DNA from: Przewalskia tangutica | Taxonomy: Eukaryota; Streptophyta; Magnoliopsida; Solanales; Solanaceae | NCBI GenBank assembly: GCA_029844215.1 | Contig: CM056725.1 | Location: 62,037,609-62,101,608, forward strand | DNA: 64,000 nucleotides | Direction of reading: 5' to 3' | Shown: in pieces, positions 1-12,157 of the stretch | Position numbering within the stretch: position 1 is the stretch's first letter | How the letters are laid out: each line of letters opens with the position of its first letter | The notes under the pieces: generated by a model | Told to the model about the DNA's origin: nothing | The model's database searches: none | The model's input: the letters and a program-made list of their open reading frames with translations, nothing else | Program-made: the position numbers and the translations under genes

Positions 1-2154
1 TGTGACCATTATAGGTTGACAATTCTACGTACGGCGTATTCGGCTTAGCTTGTGGATTTAGCCGAAAAGGTATGTGAACTATCTCCTCTTCTAGCATGAT
101 TCCTTAAGATAAAGAAAGTATGTCCTACTCCTTAAATGATCCATTCCTTGGTTGTATTTGGATTGCCTAAAATAGAATTTGTTCTATGTACTTCCTTGAT
201 TGTACTTTGATGTTTAAATTGTATGTTGTATAATCCATTTCCTTAGTGAAGTTTGGATTCTTAAAAGTGAAAGTATTTTTCTTAAAGTACATAAAGTCTT
301 GAAAAGGAAGTGGATTCCAAAACTTTTGGCTAGTGCCTTAGTTCCAAAACCTAAGGTTTGTTATAATAACTTTAGGGGAGTTAAAAGAGTGATTTACTTG
401 AGGTTTAAAAGTAGAAGAAACTTGTTTTCTAAATATTAAGAGACTTGAAGTATTTTGAAAGTTAAGAATTTGATTTGTAAGTATGTGATACTTAGTTGTA
501 AAAGTATAAGTCTCTTGGTTATAAAAGGAATGGATATGTCTAAAACCATAAAGGGTTATAACGGCTTTATGGGAAGTTGGTTATAACGGCTTTATGGAAG
601 GTTAAGAAAGTTGTCTATTTTGATTAATGGGCATAAGTTGCCTAGATTGTGAAAATTTGAAGTTACTTGATTTCAAGCTTTGAAATGAGTTTTCTAAAAG
701 TGTAGTAACTTACTTTGAAAAAATAGACACACCTTGATACTACGGGTGTTAGTATCTTGGGGTTTTACATAGAAAGTTGTATTTTGAAAAGAATGTACGT
801 ACGTAGTACTTTGGCTTATTTAAATGAGAATTATTCTATGTGTGCCTTGATAAGTACTTTGGCTTGTTTAATTGAGGAGTATTCTATAAGTGCCTTGAGT
901 TTATAAAATGAAAGTCTAAAGATTTTATGAACTTGCCTATGTGTGCTGGTGATAGCCTTTGAGTGCAAGTATTATATTTGTACGCTGCCGCGACTCTCGG
1001 TTGGAGGGCCGATTGTCTTGTTGTACGTTTACTTGGACGTACCGACGGTGATGTGGGATTCCACGGGTATGCTTCCATTATTTGTATTAACCCATGGTCA
1101 TGCTTATACGATGTGGGATTCCGGGGCATGCGACCACGAGGGATACTCCTTGGACATGCTTATACGATGTGGGATTCCGGGGCATGTGACCAGGAGGCGG
1201 GTTAGATTCCCGGGGTTGTTTGTATTACCCATGGTCATGCTTATACGATGTGGGATTCCGGCACGCGACGCGAGGATACTCCTTGGACATGCTTATACGA
1301 TGTGGGATTCCGGGGCATGTGACCTGGAGGCGGGTTAGATTCCCGGATTTGTTTATATTACCCCATGGTCATGCTTATACGATGTGGGATTCCGGGGCAT
1401 GCGACCACGAGGGATACTCCTTGGACATGCTTATACGATGTGGGATTCCGGGGCATGTGACCAGGAGGCGGGTTAGATTCCCGGATTTTTTTGTATGCCT
1501 ATTGGTGTTATATTATATCATGGACTGCCGGCAGTGAGAAAGGATTCCACGGGCATAGTTGATATTATGGGCGTGAGACCCATAGTTATATTTGAGTAGT
1601 GACTTTGAGGGCATGCGTCCCTGACTTGATATGATCGCTATGTATTGTGTAATGTAGGTTGGCTATCATACATGTCTCTGTTTGTTTAGATCGTTATGAT
1701 TTCATTACTGATTTCGCTTTCACATACTTGGTACATTCTTCGTCTTGACCTCCTTGAAATGCGTTAATCTGCCGCAGTTTAGGTACGTGATTTGGTGATC
1801 TGCAGTGTAGGACCGCTCGAGTTTTGGATAGCTCCCTCTGTTCAGGAGTTTATCTTTTTGGTATAGTTCCTTCAGTACAGGCTTTTGTACGGTTATGGGT
1901 ACGGCGGGGCCTTGTCCCGTCATATTTCAGTAAAACTCTTAGAGGTATGTATTCATATGTGGGATTGGACTCATGTACATTGTAGTGTCTTTTGATTAAG
2001 TATATTATATGGCAGCCTTGTCGGTTTTGCCCTTGCATGTACGTTGGTTTAAAAAAAACGAGGTGTTATTTAATTTCCGCAGTTTACTTAGTTGTTAAGA
2101 TAGAAGGGTGCCCAGGTAGGGCACCAGTCACGGGCCCGGGTTCGGGGCGTGACA
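1..2154 (+). mobile_element. 3' part of a plus-strand LTR (Gypsy type), cut by window edge
   Basis: The stretch ends in CGGGGCGTGACA at 2154, the CA end shared by the other plus-strand LTRs here (6863, 47472, 59772, 61015). Upstream it carries the usual order: a tandem array, a CTGCG-like hairpin region, a TACGGCGGGG/TCCCGTCATA hairpin (about 1899-1923), the AGCC/CGG stem-loop (2011-2031) and the GGTGCCC/GGGCACC stem beside the end. The TG end lies left of the window. No PBS follows at 2155; the sequence there belongs to element L. It is therefore a solo LTR or the 3' LTR of an element inserted into L. Confidence 0.8.
1050..1491 (+). repeat. Tandem array inside LTR, alternating 56-bp and about 82-bp units
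   Basis: Each unit starts GATGTGGGATTCC, at 1050, 1110, 1166, 1247, 1299, 1381 and 1437, giving spacings of 60, 56, 81, 52, 82 and 56. A short unit (with GACCACGAGGGATACTCC) alternates with a long one (with CAGGAGGCGGGTTAGATTCC), so the array is a higher-order repeat of about 138 bp. Units begin after CATGCTTATAC and contain GGGGCATG, an inverted CATGC/GCATG pair. Open frames through the array are by-products of the repeat. Confidence 0.9.
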
Positions 2155-2422
2155 CTCTACCACACACTGCAAGTGCATGTACTGATTCCTCCGCTCTCAT
2201 TGCATGGGCACGAGTCCTAATCATCTGTGAGAGAATAAAAAACAAAGGTCAGATACTAATTTAATTCAACTTAGCACAAAAGGAATGATGAAAGTGAAAT
2301 TATCTAAATATCCCATAGCCTCTCAAAGATAAGTATGGACGTCTCAACACCGATCTGCAAGACTCTACTAGACATTGTTGTTGTATTTAAGACCGTTTAA
2401 CCTAAAACTCTGATACCAACTT
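2155..2422 (-). mobile_element. Internal 5' region of minus-strand element L
   Basis: 268 bp between the plus-strand LTR end at 2154 and the TG of the L LTR at 2423. It contains the PBS of L at its right end. No coding sequence is recognised. The rest of L's internal region was displaced by the LTR that ends at 2154. Confidence 0.55.
2408..2418 (-). other. Primer-binding site of L (initiator-Met type)
   Basis: On the minus strand this reads TGGTATCAGAG, the start of the standard tRNA-iMet primer complement, 4 bp from the TG of the L LTR at 2423. It shows L runs on the minus strand and that 2423 onward is its 5' LTR. Confidence 0.75.
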
Positions 2423-4211
2423 TGTCACAATCCCTTTTAAGGAATCGTGGTGGAACCTACACTGTCCCCACTGGTAGGTGAACCACTTCTCAATTCCTAA
2501 CACAAGTGTGAGTAATAAATGCTAATTAACAAATACTTAATAAATCTGCCTGGTCATAATAAATAAGCGAAAAAAGTCTGAATATAGCAATATGACCCCC
2601 AAAATATGGTCAACAATACGAGAACATCTAACTGTCAAAATACATAAGCCAATGAAGGGAACATAGCCTAAAAGTCTGAAACATGTCTCTCAAAGCAGAA
2701 TAAAAGACAAGAGTAAGATATGAGCATCCAAGGGCATGCCGAAAGGTAACATCCTCACCGTGAATACTGGTAGTCAACTGACTCAGACTCAAACTTGAGG
2801 TCCTGAACTGGTAATATGCATTGTATCTGCATAAAAAAAAGAATGCAACAAGTGTAGTATAAGTATACAATGTACCCTCGTAGGCATCATAGACCGACAA
2901 CGATAAAAGATATACAAAAAGAGATAAATATTAAGTTGACACCAAATAATCCTATACTAAAATAGTGGAGTAATCCAAATAAGTCACACTTACCACATAA
3001 TGGTTCACTGAATCATCAAATCACTTTGTCCATATAAGGTTTCATAATCATGTAAGTTACCCCAATTTCAGAATAGTTCAATGACAATATCTCATATATC
3101 AAAATGATCGATTAACAACATTTCTTTATCCATGAATTCAATCAAGACATAAATAACCAGCCTAACACTTAATCTATCAATATATAATCACTGAAATGAT
3201 ATATGTATGATACGAATGTAATGCATATGCCACATACCTTTCATCTTCAGTATACAGGAATTCAAATTCTATGAACTACACTCTCATGGAGGACACACAA
3301 AGTCCATATACTCCTCTGGAATTTCTCAACTGAGCCCAATTTTTGGCTAAATAATAACTATTGCAGGCAAGCAATCCATTCCCCCACGTATCATTGTGGC
3401 AATTTTTTCTATATAATACGCAAGTGTACATATCGCAATGAGTAATAAAATTCGGTAAGATCGAGTATCTTCCTCAGAGACTGAATTATCAATTACCAAC
3501 TAATTAATCTTTGATTTCTATTGGTCAACAATTATAGTTTGAGCTTTCTAAACTAAGAACTAACAACTAAAGTATAAGCAGGAATAAACTAAGAATGAAA
3601 ATACTTGGGGATGTAATTCAGTAATGGAGATAATTAGGATTTTCAATCTCATCAACTATCTCTTCTATTATTCGTTAAAGCAAAAATAACAATTCTTCTT
3701 CTTATTAAAATAACAGGTTAACTAAGGTGTTCTATATTCAGGTTAAGACATATAAAAACTCAAACTAAGTGAGAATTTTCTATATTTCTATGATAATTTC
3801 TACCATGTAGGAGGATTAAGATCAATAATCTAAATGCTACATAGGCAATCATGATACTTTTCATTCAAAGTTAAACTTATGTCTAATCAACGATAGTGTT
3901 ACACCTAGTAATTCCGGTGCATTTAATTGAGAACATGATTATGGAAATAAGATTTGAATGTTGGAAGGAAAGTATAATTACATTTTCGTATGGAAATTTT
4001 GGATAAAAATGTGACGACGAAAATTTATTAACTTGTAGTTAAATTCCTTAATATGGATTTATAGACTTAGTATTGTATTATGAAGTCTTGGCATTGATAG
4101 TATGGGGTCCACCGAAAATTTCACAATTTTGTGGGCCCAACGAATTTTAAGATATTTTGGCTAAGTGTAGAGATATTTTTGTGAAGAGGTGATTATGACC
4201 AATGAGAGAGT

Positions 4212-4258
4212 GACACGTGTCCCTCCCCACTTGTGATTACAAGTTCTATCTATATAAG
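4212..4258 (+). promoter_or_regulatory. K U3 core promoter: G-box and TATA box
   Basis: GACACGTGTC, a palindromic G-box, lies at 4212-4221 and TATATAAG at 4251-4258. The same pairing recurs in other LTRs here. The pyrimidine-rich TTTCTCTC stretches around 4310-4330 would lie just downstream of a start site. Confidence 0.6.
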
Positions 4259-5702
4259 ATAAGTCTTGCAAGACTTGGCTCATAATATCTTTTCACCACA
4301 AAATTTCTTTCTCTCTTCTTTCCTTTCTCTCTAAGTTTCAAACCAACCATAGCAAAAGTGAAGATCAAAGACAACTTATTTTTTACGATTAAACCTTCTA
4401 CCTAAGTTCTAAGCCAGGTTAACTCTCCAAGAACTTTAAACCACGGTTTGGCCGAAAAGTGTCTTGAAACCCTAGGCTTGGAAATGAACTTTTTGGAAGG
4501 AAAACATGAAAGGAAGATGGTTACAAGCTTGTAGAGGATACGTGCATGTGGTTGTAGCGTGAAGAAGTGGTGTGGAAGTGAAGTGTGAGCCGAAAACCTA
4601 AGTACTACTTTGGCTAAAGTAGAGGTAAGCGTTCTTCCTCTTAATAAGTTATTGGTAGATAAATGATGTTATAGTTAATGGATGAACATGTATTTAGAAG
4701 GGTTGGAAGCAAGAAAATGCATGTGGTTGTTGTTAGCATGTTGGCCGATTCTTGGCTATTTTTCATTACTTGGATTCGTTGGTTATTGTTGTTGTTATAA
4801 CCACTTGCTACATGTTTTTAGATGAAGGAAATATTGTTATGGAAAGTATAAACTATTTATATGAAAGTGTTGTAACGAATTGTATTATAAAGAGTCGTGA
4901 AAAATGGCATTGGCTTGAAGTCTTGTTGTGGACAAGAACTTCATATAAATTGTTGGATATTGTCGTGTTGTTTTAAGGGCTGTTTTATGCGTGTATAGGC
5001 TGGAAATTTAGTCACTATTTATGCATGTTTAGATATGGTAATTGCTAACGTATGTCCTAAAGGAACGAGGGTGTAGAAAAGTGTAGAAAAGCTTCATATC
5101 TTACCCTCATTGTTGTTGGAATATGGATTGTTTTCGTGGACTGTTTTAGTAAGGATTAAGGGGATGTTTTATGTGAGAAATAGGTATGTGAATCACCTTG
5201 GTTAACTGTTTAGTTGTGTCCTTAATTGGTGCTCAGTTATTGGTGTATTTGGCCTTGTTTGTAAGTTCTGGATGAGAGCATTTATAGGGGAAGTGCTGCC
5301 TAATGTTTTATATGAAAAGAGAACCTTTACTTGGTATATGTCTTATACTAGTAAGCATGAAGTTGATAGACGTATTATTGTTGTTATAGTTTGAAGTACA
5401 TTGAGACGTATTCTACTTATCGTGTGGGTATAGCCGATAAGGTATGTGAAACTATCATTTCTTCTTCTAGCATGACTTTTTTTATAAAATGAATGTACGG
5501 TGAACATACATAGTACTTTTGGGTTCAAGTCCCTAATATTACATGATATGATAGTGCCTTAATTTTTCTAAAATGAAAGTTTATTCTATTTATTCTATTG
5601 AGAGTCAAAGATGATTTAAAGTGCTTATGGTTGCTCATGATAACTATTCGTGCAAGTGTTATTATTCCATTTCACCGAGTCCCATAATGGGCCGGCAATG
5701 TT

Positions 5703-6080
5703 TATATGTATATGATTTCACGGACAAGATCCGTGATGCGAGTATAGATACTCATGCGGGTATAAAGACCCATGCGGGTTCAATTCCCACGAATAGTATA
5801 TGTATATGATTCCACAGACAAGATCCGTGATGCGAGTATAGATACTCATGCGGGTATAAAGACCCATGCGGTTTCGATTCCCAAGAATAGTATATGTATA
5901 TGATTCCACGGACAAGATCCGTGATGCGAGTATAGATACTCATGCGGGTATAAAGACCCATGCGGGTTCGATTCCCACGAATAGTATATGTATATGATTC
6001 GATGAACAAGATCCGTGATGCGAGTATAAATACTCATGCGGGTATAAAGACCCATGCCGGTTCGATTCCCATGAATAGGA
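5703..6080 (+). repeat. 94-bp tandem array in K, four copies
   Basis: GATCCGTGATGCGAG recurs at 5729, 5822, 5916 and 6010. Each unit contains the perfect palindrome GAGTATAGATACTC and a GGGT/ACCC inverted pair. Several overlapping minus-strand frames of 65-85 residues here are translations of the repeat and not genes. Confidence 0.92.
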
Positions 6081-6696
6081 TATGCATAATGATTCTATGG
6101 GTAGGTGTCCCTGATTTTGACATGACTTTCATATTTTGAAAAGATACAGTTGATTTTATATTTTTAAAAGGCACAATTGACTCTCATTTTTATAAAGTAC
6201 GATGTTACTGATGTTACGATGATACGGTGATCTGATACAGTGCGATGATACTGATGGTACGATGATAAAGTAATGCAATGATACAAGGTACAATTGGCTC
6301 TTATTTTACATGGCACGGTTGGATATGGTATTTGATTTTCATAGTTGTCCCTGTCATCTTTTGGCAGTTATGATCTTATTTACTGTACTTTATGTTTACA
6401 TACTTGATACATTATTGTACTGACCACCCTTCTCCGAGGGCCTGCGTTTATGCCCGCAGCTATAGGTACACAACTTGGTGATCCTCGAGCTTAGAATCCT
6501 TGCTCAGCGTTTTGGGATAACTCCATTGTTCCGGAGCCTAGTCATTTTGGTACATGTTTTTCATTATGAATTATGTATATTCAGGGGTACAGCGGGGTCT
6601 TGTCCCATCATAGTTATTGTATACTCTTAGAGGTCTGTAGTCATGTGTGGGTTGGACGTGTACAGTTGTAGTTCATTTCGGATTTGTGTATATAAT

Positions 6697-6716
6697 GGCA
6701 GCCTTGTCGGCTTGCC
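6697..6716 (+). other. LTR stem-loop, TTGTC-loop type (K)
   Basis: GGCAGCC, loop TTGTC, then GGCTTGCC: a 7-bp stem with one bulged T. It sits about 150 bp before the LTR 3' end, the same place as the GNRA-type hairpins of other LTRs. Confidence 0.55.
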
Positions 6717-7713
6717 TATTTTATTATATGATCGTTCTGAGGACAGGATCCCTTTATTTGAGATTATGAGTTTTCATTAGCTTCCGCTGGTCATATGTGA
6801 TGTGTGGATATAAGGATGCCCAGGTAGGGCACCAGTCGCAGACCATCGGCTCAGGGCGTGACATATAGCATATTCAAATATCGCTTTTCAGATCTTGATT
6901 TGAAATCATATAAATAATGAAAACTAATGACAAATCAATTCTCATTCAACAAACACAAGTTGATTAAATAATGATAGTTGAAGAAGAAATACTAATAATG
7001 CATTAAGTCATAATAGCAGTTCAAGCGTTTCGACAGAAAACCCTAATAAAGGAATTAGTTCATAGTCATAGTCATGCTAACGAAACTAATTGTCTTCAAT
7101 ACCAACATAAACTGAATTAGATAAAAGAGAAAAGAAAGAATTTGAACAAAACTGGTCTCTAATTGCGTCATAGTCTCCTATTCCTTTACTCCAAAGTTAT
7201 GATAAAATTCCTAAAATCAGCCTCCCAGGGCTTATATATCGAAAAATCCTTCTTGGAGCTTTTTACCCTCGTAAAAATTTGGGTTTTCTCGCTAATTTCG
7301 GCCGTCGGCGCCACGACTCTAATTCCGTCGATGGTCACTGCCAGTCAGGAGCCCTGGTGCTTGAGCGTCATGGCTCTTTAATCCAAGCATCACAGCTCTT
7401 CATTCCAAGCATCGCAACTCTAAATCCGAGCAACTTCTGCAAATTAGCCTTGTAGACCCCGTGGGTTGACAGTGTAATTTTGTTTAAATTGCTTTCCGAG
7501 CTTCTCATGACTTCTTTGACTTATCTCTTGCGACCATATATGCATTTTTGTCCTCAATAACCGCCTATTTCCTTTGAATTCGCCTCAAACCTTATGAATC
7601 ACTTAAAACCTGAAAACACAATATAACACACATAATACTGTATAAAACAATTAAAGGACAACAAAAGACTCACTCAAACACACTCTAAAATAGTACTAAA
7701 AATAGACTCAACA

Positions 7714-9060
7714 AAACCCCCAAACTTAAACTTTACTCGTCCTCGAGTAAAAAACCCTGAACACCCTAAAAAGAAAACACACACAAAGACTCTAAACATG
7801 AATCAAGTCAATTACAATAGATTATGCCTCGAAGATCATGAATACTTGCGAAATCATTTTCAGAAACATTCTAGCCACTAATTTGCTATCTAGAATTTCC
7901 AGTCAGATAATCATCAAGTCTACTTAGAGTTATTCAAGATTATGATCACTCAACCATGATTACTGACACAAACATGTATTCAATATCAACTTATGCACAA
8001 TGAATTCTTTCCAACAGTCTATCTGGCCAAAATTCTATAAGCTTGCTAACTTGTTGCTCTCCCCTAATGTATACACCCATGCTTAAAACATCAATAGGAC
8101 TTTCATAGGTTATATCGTTATGCTTAGACACGTGTAGATAAAATATCATTTAGGCTCAAGATTACCATAAGCATAGGAACCAACCAATCCCAACTTGATA
8201 TCACATTATACTTCACTGCAATCCCCATTTTCTTCTTTTCTACATTGAGAAATTTCACTTTTTTTTGAACTACAACACTCGCCCAAACTTGTTTTTCATT
8301 GTATGTACAAGAGGTGTGTAGTTTATTTTAGATGTTTTTTCTCAATCCTTTTACACTTCTTATTGATAGTAATCAGTCTAAAATAACATTCACTAGAATT
8401 TAACCGCCAAACTTATATGCTTCTATACTTATGGTAATTCAAGAGAATGGAAAAATAGTAAAAGGGTTCAAGTAGGCTCAAAGATAGGTGGTAATCAACA
8501 AAGAAGGATTCATTAAGGCTCAAGGAGTAACTAGAGATTAATGTAATAAATGGTGGCTTGAAAGGCTCAAACGTTCCAAAGATGACCTAAATCATTTTCC
8601 TTAGCATGCATTATCTAGGATTTCGTCTCAAGTAGCAAACAAGCAAGTTCTAAAATTTTCCACCTTCTTTCCTCAAACCAAAATTCAATCATGCATAACC
8701 CGAACTATTGAGTACAAGAAAGTCAACAGTCATGATCAAGTTTTTATCTTTGTTAATAACAGAAGGCAAACTAAAAAACTATCCAACTTAAGCACATAGA
8801 TTTATGCATTTCATGGCTATCAATAACATCCAATTCTATCACATGCATTCACTCAATCTCATGAGCTATTATTTTTAACTTGATTCATTGACACAAGACA
8901 CTAAAACAAAGACATGAACAATAAACAAATGACTAAACATAAATAATTTAAACATGACTAACTTAAAACAACAACAACAACTGACACAAAACAATAAGAC
9001 TCCCCCCAAACTTATTCAACACATTGTCCCCAATGTGAAAAGTAAAGCAAAGGAACGAAG
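7714..9060 (-). other. J 3' untranslated internal region
   Basis: About 1.35 kb of AT-rich sequence between the J 3' LTR and the last coding trace. Beyond the polypurine tract next to 7714 I see no ORF, domain or repeat. Confidence 0.6.
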
Positions 9061-9149
9061 ACTTACAAAAACCTAATAGCAATTCAGAATGGTGGTGGAG
9101 GTGGCTGTGGTATGGAGCGCCAAGACTCTTTTTAACTCAAAATATTGGT

Positions 9150-9290
9150 CAGGCATTCTGTCTCCCAGGCACCGCGACTCTTTATGTGGTCTCCGCGACG
9201 CTTCATTGTCTGAAAAAAACATTTTCTCACTACCTCTTAGGCGCCGCGACCCTTCATCTGGGCGCCGCAGCGCTTGACCGTTCCAGAACT
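9150..9290 (-). repeat. GC-rich word repeats in J internal region
   Basis: Variants of GCGCCGCGACTCTTCAT recur every 25-45 bp (CACCGCGACTCTTTAT, CTCCGCGACGCTTCAT, GCGCCGCGACCCTTCAT, GCGCCGCAGCGCTTGA). The same words occur in both J LTRs. Small frames on both strands here are not supported as genes. Confidence 0.6.
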
Positions 9291-9539
9291 TCGATCTTTT
9301 TTTTTTCAAATTTCATCATTTCGCGGTCCTTTTCCACTCAGATTTATCCCCTACCTGATATAAAAAACATAGACCAAGAAGCACAAAATCGTGAGATTGT
9401 TAAAAATAAAATAAAACAAAATGAAATAACATAAGTAAAACGTTTAGTTGCTTCCCAGCAGCGCTGCCTTTAACGTCATTTAGCCAGACACATATTTCTT
9501 CTTCATTCAAGGGGGTAAATTAACCCCGCAACATATCCA

Positions 9540-10060
9540 TTTCATGATCTTTCTCTTTTTCTTTTTCCTTTTTCTTTTCTTGGAGAAGGGTTCAGTAGAG
9601 TTCACTCGCTTGGCATCATCCACAAACTCATTATCCTTACTATTATTTTTTTCGCATTATTTTAATGTCACTTCAAGAGCATCAGTACTCTTGAAGCTTT
9701 CCTCAGAAATGGCTTTTTCAATTACACCAATGGAAAAACATTTGTCATTTGCTCTTAGATCGATTATTGCCCTGAAGACGTTGAAGATCACTTCTTCTTC
9801 CTGAACTCGGAGTTTTAACTCTTCCTTCTCAACATCGTTGAGTGCTCTCCCTGTGGCTTAGAAAGGTATCCCTAGGATAATGGGTATATTTTCATTTTCT
9901 TCCATATAAAGAATAATGAAATCAGCAGGGAAGATGAATTTGCCCACTTTCACCAGCACATCTTCAATTATACCTCGACGATGTTTGATTGAAAGATCTG
10001 CTAGCTGCAAAGTAATGGTTGTAGGCTTTGCTTCACCCAACCCAAGTCTACGAACACCGA
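9540..10060 (-). pseudogene. J protease-side coding remnant (Athila-like)
   Basis: A 60-residue minus-strand frame at 9858-10040 begins MGEAKPTTITLQLADLSIK and ends with NIPIILGIPF, the pattern around the aspartic protease region of Athila polyproteins. Coding similarity continues to about 9540 in another frame and then stops. Frames are broken by stops and shifts, and no reverse transcriptase follows. In the intact family this part would process Gag-Pol in virus-like particles. Lineage call rests on recalled family features, not a search. Confidence 0.65.
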
Positions 10061-10239
10061 TAAAGGGATTAGGTTGATACTAGCCCCCAAATCGCATATA
10101 GCATGCTGACACTCAAAGTTTCCTATAGTGTATGGGATGGTGAAACTTCCTAGATCTTTCAACCTCTAAGGCAGCTTCCTCTGCAAAATAGCACTGCATT
10201 TTTCAGTTAATGTCATTGTCTCATATTCTTCTAGCTTCT

Positions 10240-12000
10240 TCTTTATAAAGTGGATTTACTTCATGAACTTGACATAACTGGGCATCTGTTCCAGTTCTTC
10301 AACAAAAGGGATGTTGATGTGCAGTTTCTTGAAAGCCTCTAAAAACTTAGAAAATTGTTTGTCAAGAGAATTTTTTCTAAGCCTCTGGGGGTATGGGATT
10401 CTGATTTGAGGATCAAAACTAACCGCTGGTAGTACTTCTTTTGGTGCAGACTGGTATTCAGTAACCACTACCTTTTCTGAATCTGATGTCTCACCTGATT
10501 TGTCTATCTTTTCTGCAGATGGTAGAGGTGCAGTTGATTCAACTTGCTTACCACTTTTCAAAGCAATAGCCTGACATTGCTCCCTTGGGTTTACAATAGT
10601 ATTGCTAGTGAGATTCCTCTACAGTCTATTGTTTAACATATTCGCTAGCTGACCTAGTTGTGTCTCCAAGTTTCAGATAGATGATCTTGTTGCGATCATG
10701 AACTGGGTCTGCGACTTTGTGAGAGTCGGGAATGTTACTTGCAATTCATTTGGCTCTGCTTGTTGAACTGGTGGTCTAGGCTGCTGAGAATATGTAGCTT
10801 GATTGTTCTGTTGTTTCTGACTGCCCTATGGTTACTGCCCTTGAAACTGTGGCTGCTGGCCTTGGTCGTTTCTCCATGAAAAATTAGGGTGATTCCTCCA
10901 CCCAGGATTATAAGTGTTTGAGAATGGATTGTTGTAAGGCCTCTGAAAATTTCCAACTGCCTAAACCTGTGCTTGCTCTATAGGTATATTGTTGGGTCTA
11001 CTGCTGTGCAATGATCAAAAGTATGTGGTCCTCCACAAATCTCACATCGAACCTGCGTTTGAACAATATTTGCAGTCATAGTACTCTGCTGCAATTGCTT
11101 TGTCAAAGAAGCAACCTGAGCAGTGAACGCAGTGATACATCTAACTCATGAACCCCAGCCACCTTCCTGTTGTTAGCCAATCTCTCATCGGACCATTGGT
11201 AGTTATTCCGTATTCGTGGCCATGTCTTCTAATAACTCATGTACCTCATTAGCACTCTTGCTCATGAATGTCCCCCAACAATAACATCAATAATGATACG
11301 AGTAGTACCACACAACCCGTTATAAAAATTATGGACTAACATCCATTGTTCAATCCCATGGTGAGGACATCTCCTTTGTAGCTCATTAAACCTCTCCCAA
11401 GCATCATATAAGGACTCCCCATCAAGCTGATAAAAAATATTCATTTCCCCTCTTCACTTCGTAGCCTTTGATGGAGGAAAGAACTTGACAAGAAATTTCT
11501 GTGCCAAATCTTGCCAAATAGTAATTGAATTTGCCTGCAGGGAGTTCAACCAGCTCTTGGCTCGAGCCCTGAGTGAGAAGGGGAAGATCCTCAATCGAAT
11601 GACATCATCAGTAACAACATTATATTTGAAAGTAACACATAACTCCAGGAAGTTTGCTAGATGCATGTGCGAGTCTTCTGCTGGCAAACCCCCAAACTGG
11701 ACTGTGCTCTAAACCATGTGCAAAATCGTTGGCTTGATCTCAAAATTAATGGCTCCCACAGCTGGTAGCTTTATGCATGTTGCACCCCTGTAACCGTTGG
11801 CAGGATGCAATCCCTCATGCTCTTCTCGGTAGGATTGTGGACTCGTTCTATCAGGTCCGCTGGTGATCCTCCATTCAACCCGTTGTCATTATGTTTATTT
11901 TCCATCGCGGTTGAATCAATAATTCTTTTGTTCCTTCTATCCTGTTTGCACGTTTTCTCAATCTTCGGATTCAGAGGAACAAGGTTGTCTGCTCCTCTTC
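10240..12000 (-). pseudogene. J gag pseudogene (Athila-like capsid)
   Basis: Minus-strand frames in order are 11454-11687, 11262-11444, 10735-10956 and 10256-10561. The first contains DDVIRLRIFPFSLRARAKSW and KFFPPSKATK; the second contains ESLYDAWERFNELQRRCPHH followed by a FYNGL motif. Both are capsid-domain signatures of Athila-type Gag, which would package element RNA. The last frame carries PYPQRLRKNSLDKQFSKFLE, typical of the gag-protease junction. Gag starts near 12000 but has no intact start-to-stop frame; it breaks near 11450 and several times between 11260 and 10560. Plus-strand frames at 11485-11712 and 11805-12029 are shadows. Confidence 0.8.
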
Positions 12001-12135
12001 TGCTTCAAATAAAACAAAGCTCCCTGTGATTGATCAATAACAATACACGCAGATCAAGGAAAATAATGTGTTCTAAGAGAAAAAAACCAAATTTGAAATA
12101 AGAGTAATTACTTTTATATTGATAATAATTCAGTA

Positions 12136-12151
12136 CCAGGAAACAGCGTCA
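12136..12151 (-). other. Putative PBS of J
   Basis: The minus strand reads TGACGCTGTTTCCTGG, 6 bp from the TG of the J 5' LTR (12158). It resembles a mutated Athila-type primer site and is clearly not the iMet type used by the other elements. The tRNA is not assigned. Confidence 0.5.
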
Positions 12152-12157
12152 AAAACT

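Larger units (their letters stand above)
3897..6863 (+). mobile_element. K: 2967-bp solo LTR inserted in J's LTR
   Basis: It starts TGTTACACCTAG at 3897 and ends GGGCGTGACA at 6863. Flanks are GATAG (3892-3896) and TATAG (6864-6868), a TSD with one mismatch; the uninterrupted J LTR near 12650 reads CTATAACATATTC. No PBS, polypurine tract or coding region is present, as expected for a solo LTR left by LTR-LTR recombination. It carries a G-box, a TATA box, a 94-bp tandem array and the 3' stem-loop series. Confidence 0.88.
3395..7713 (-). repeat. J 3' LTR, split by solo LTR K
   Basis: Pieces 3395-3896 and 6869-7713 align throughout with the right LTR at 12158-13488. The right end is ACTCAACA, followed on the plus strand by AAACCCCCAAACTTA, a polypurine tract on the minus strand. 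GC-rich word repeats occupy about 7300-7440. Confidence 0.88.

Noticed and set aside
943..1537. Overlapping open frames of 80-131 residues
   Set aside because: They run through the 56/82-bp tandem array, with all frames repeating; no domain or start context.
5718..6055. Three nested minus-strand frames with repeated peptides
   Set aside because: By-products of the 94-bp array in K.
5760..6070. tRNA-like gene suggested by GGTTCGATTCC
   Set aside because: No A-box, no acceptor or anticodon stems, and the word recurs only with the tandem unit.
7163..7381. 72-residue plus-strand frame
   Set aside because: Lies in J's LTR over GC-rich word repeats; the other LTR does not keep it.
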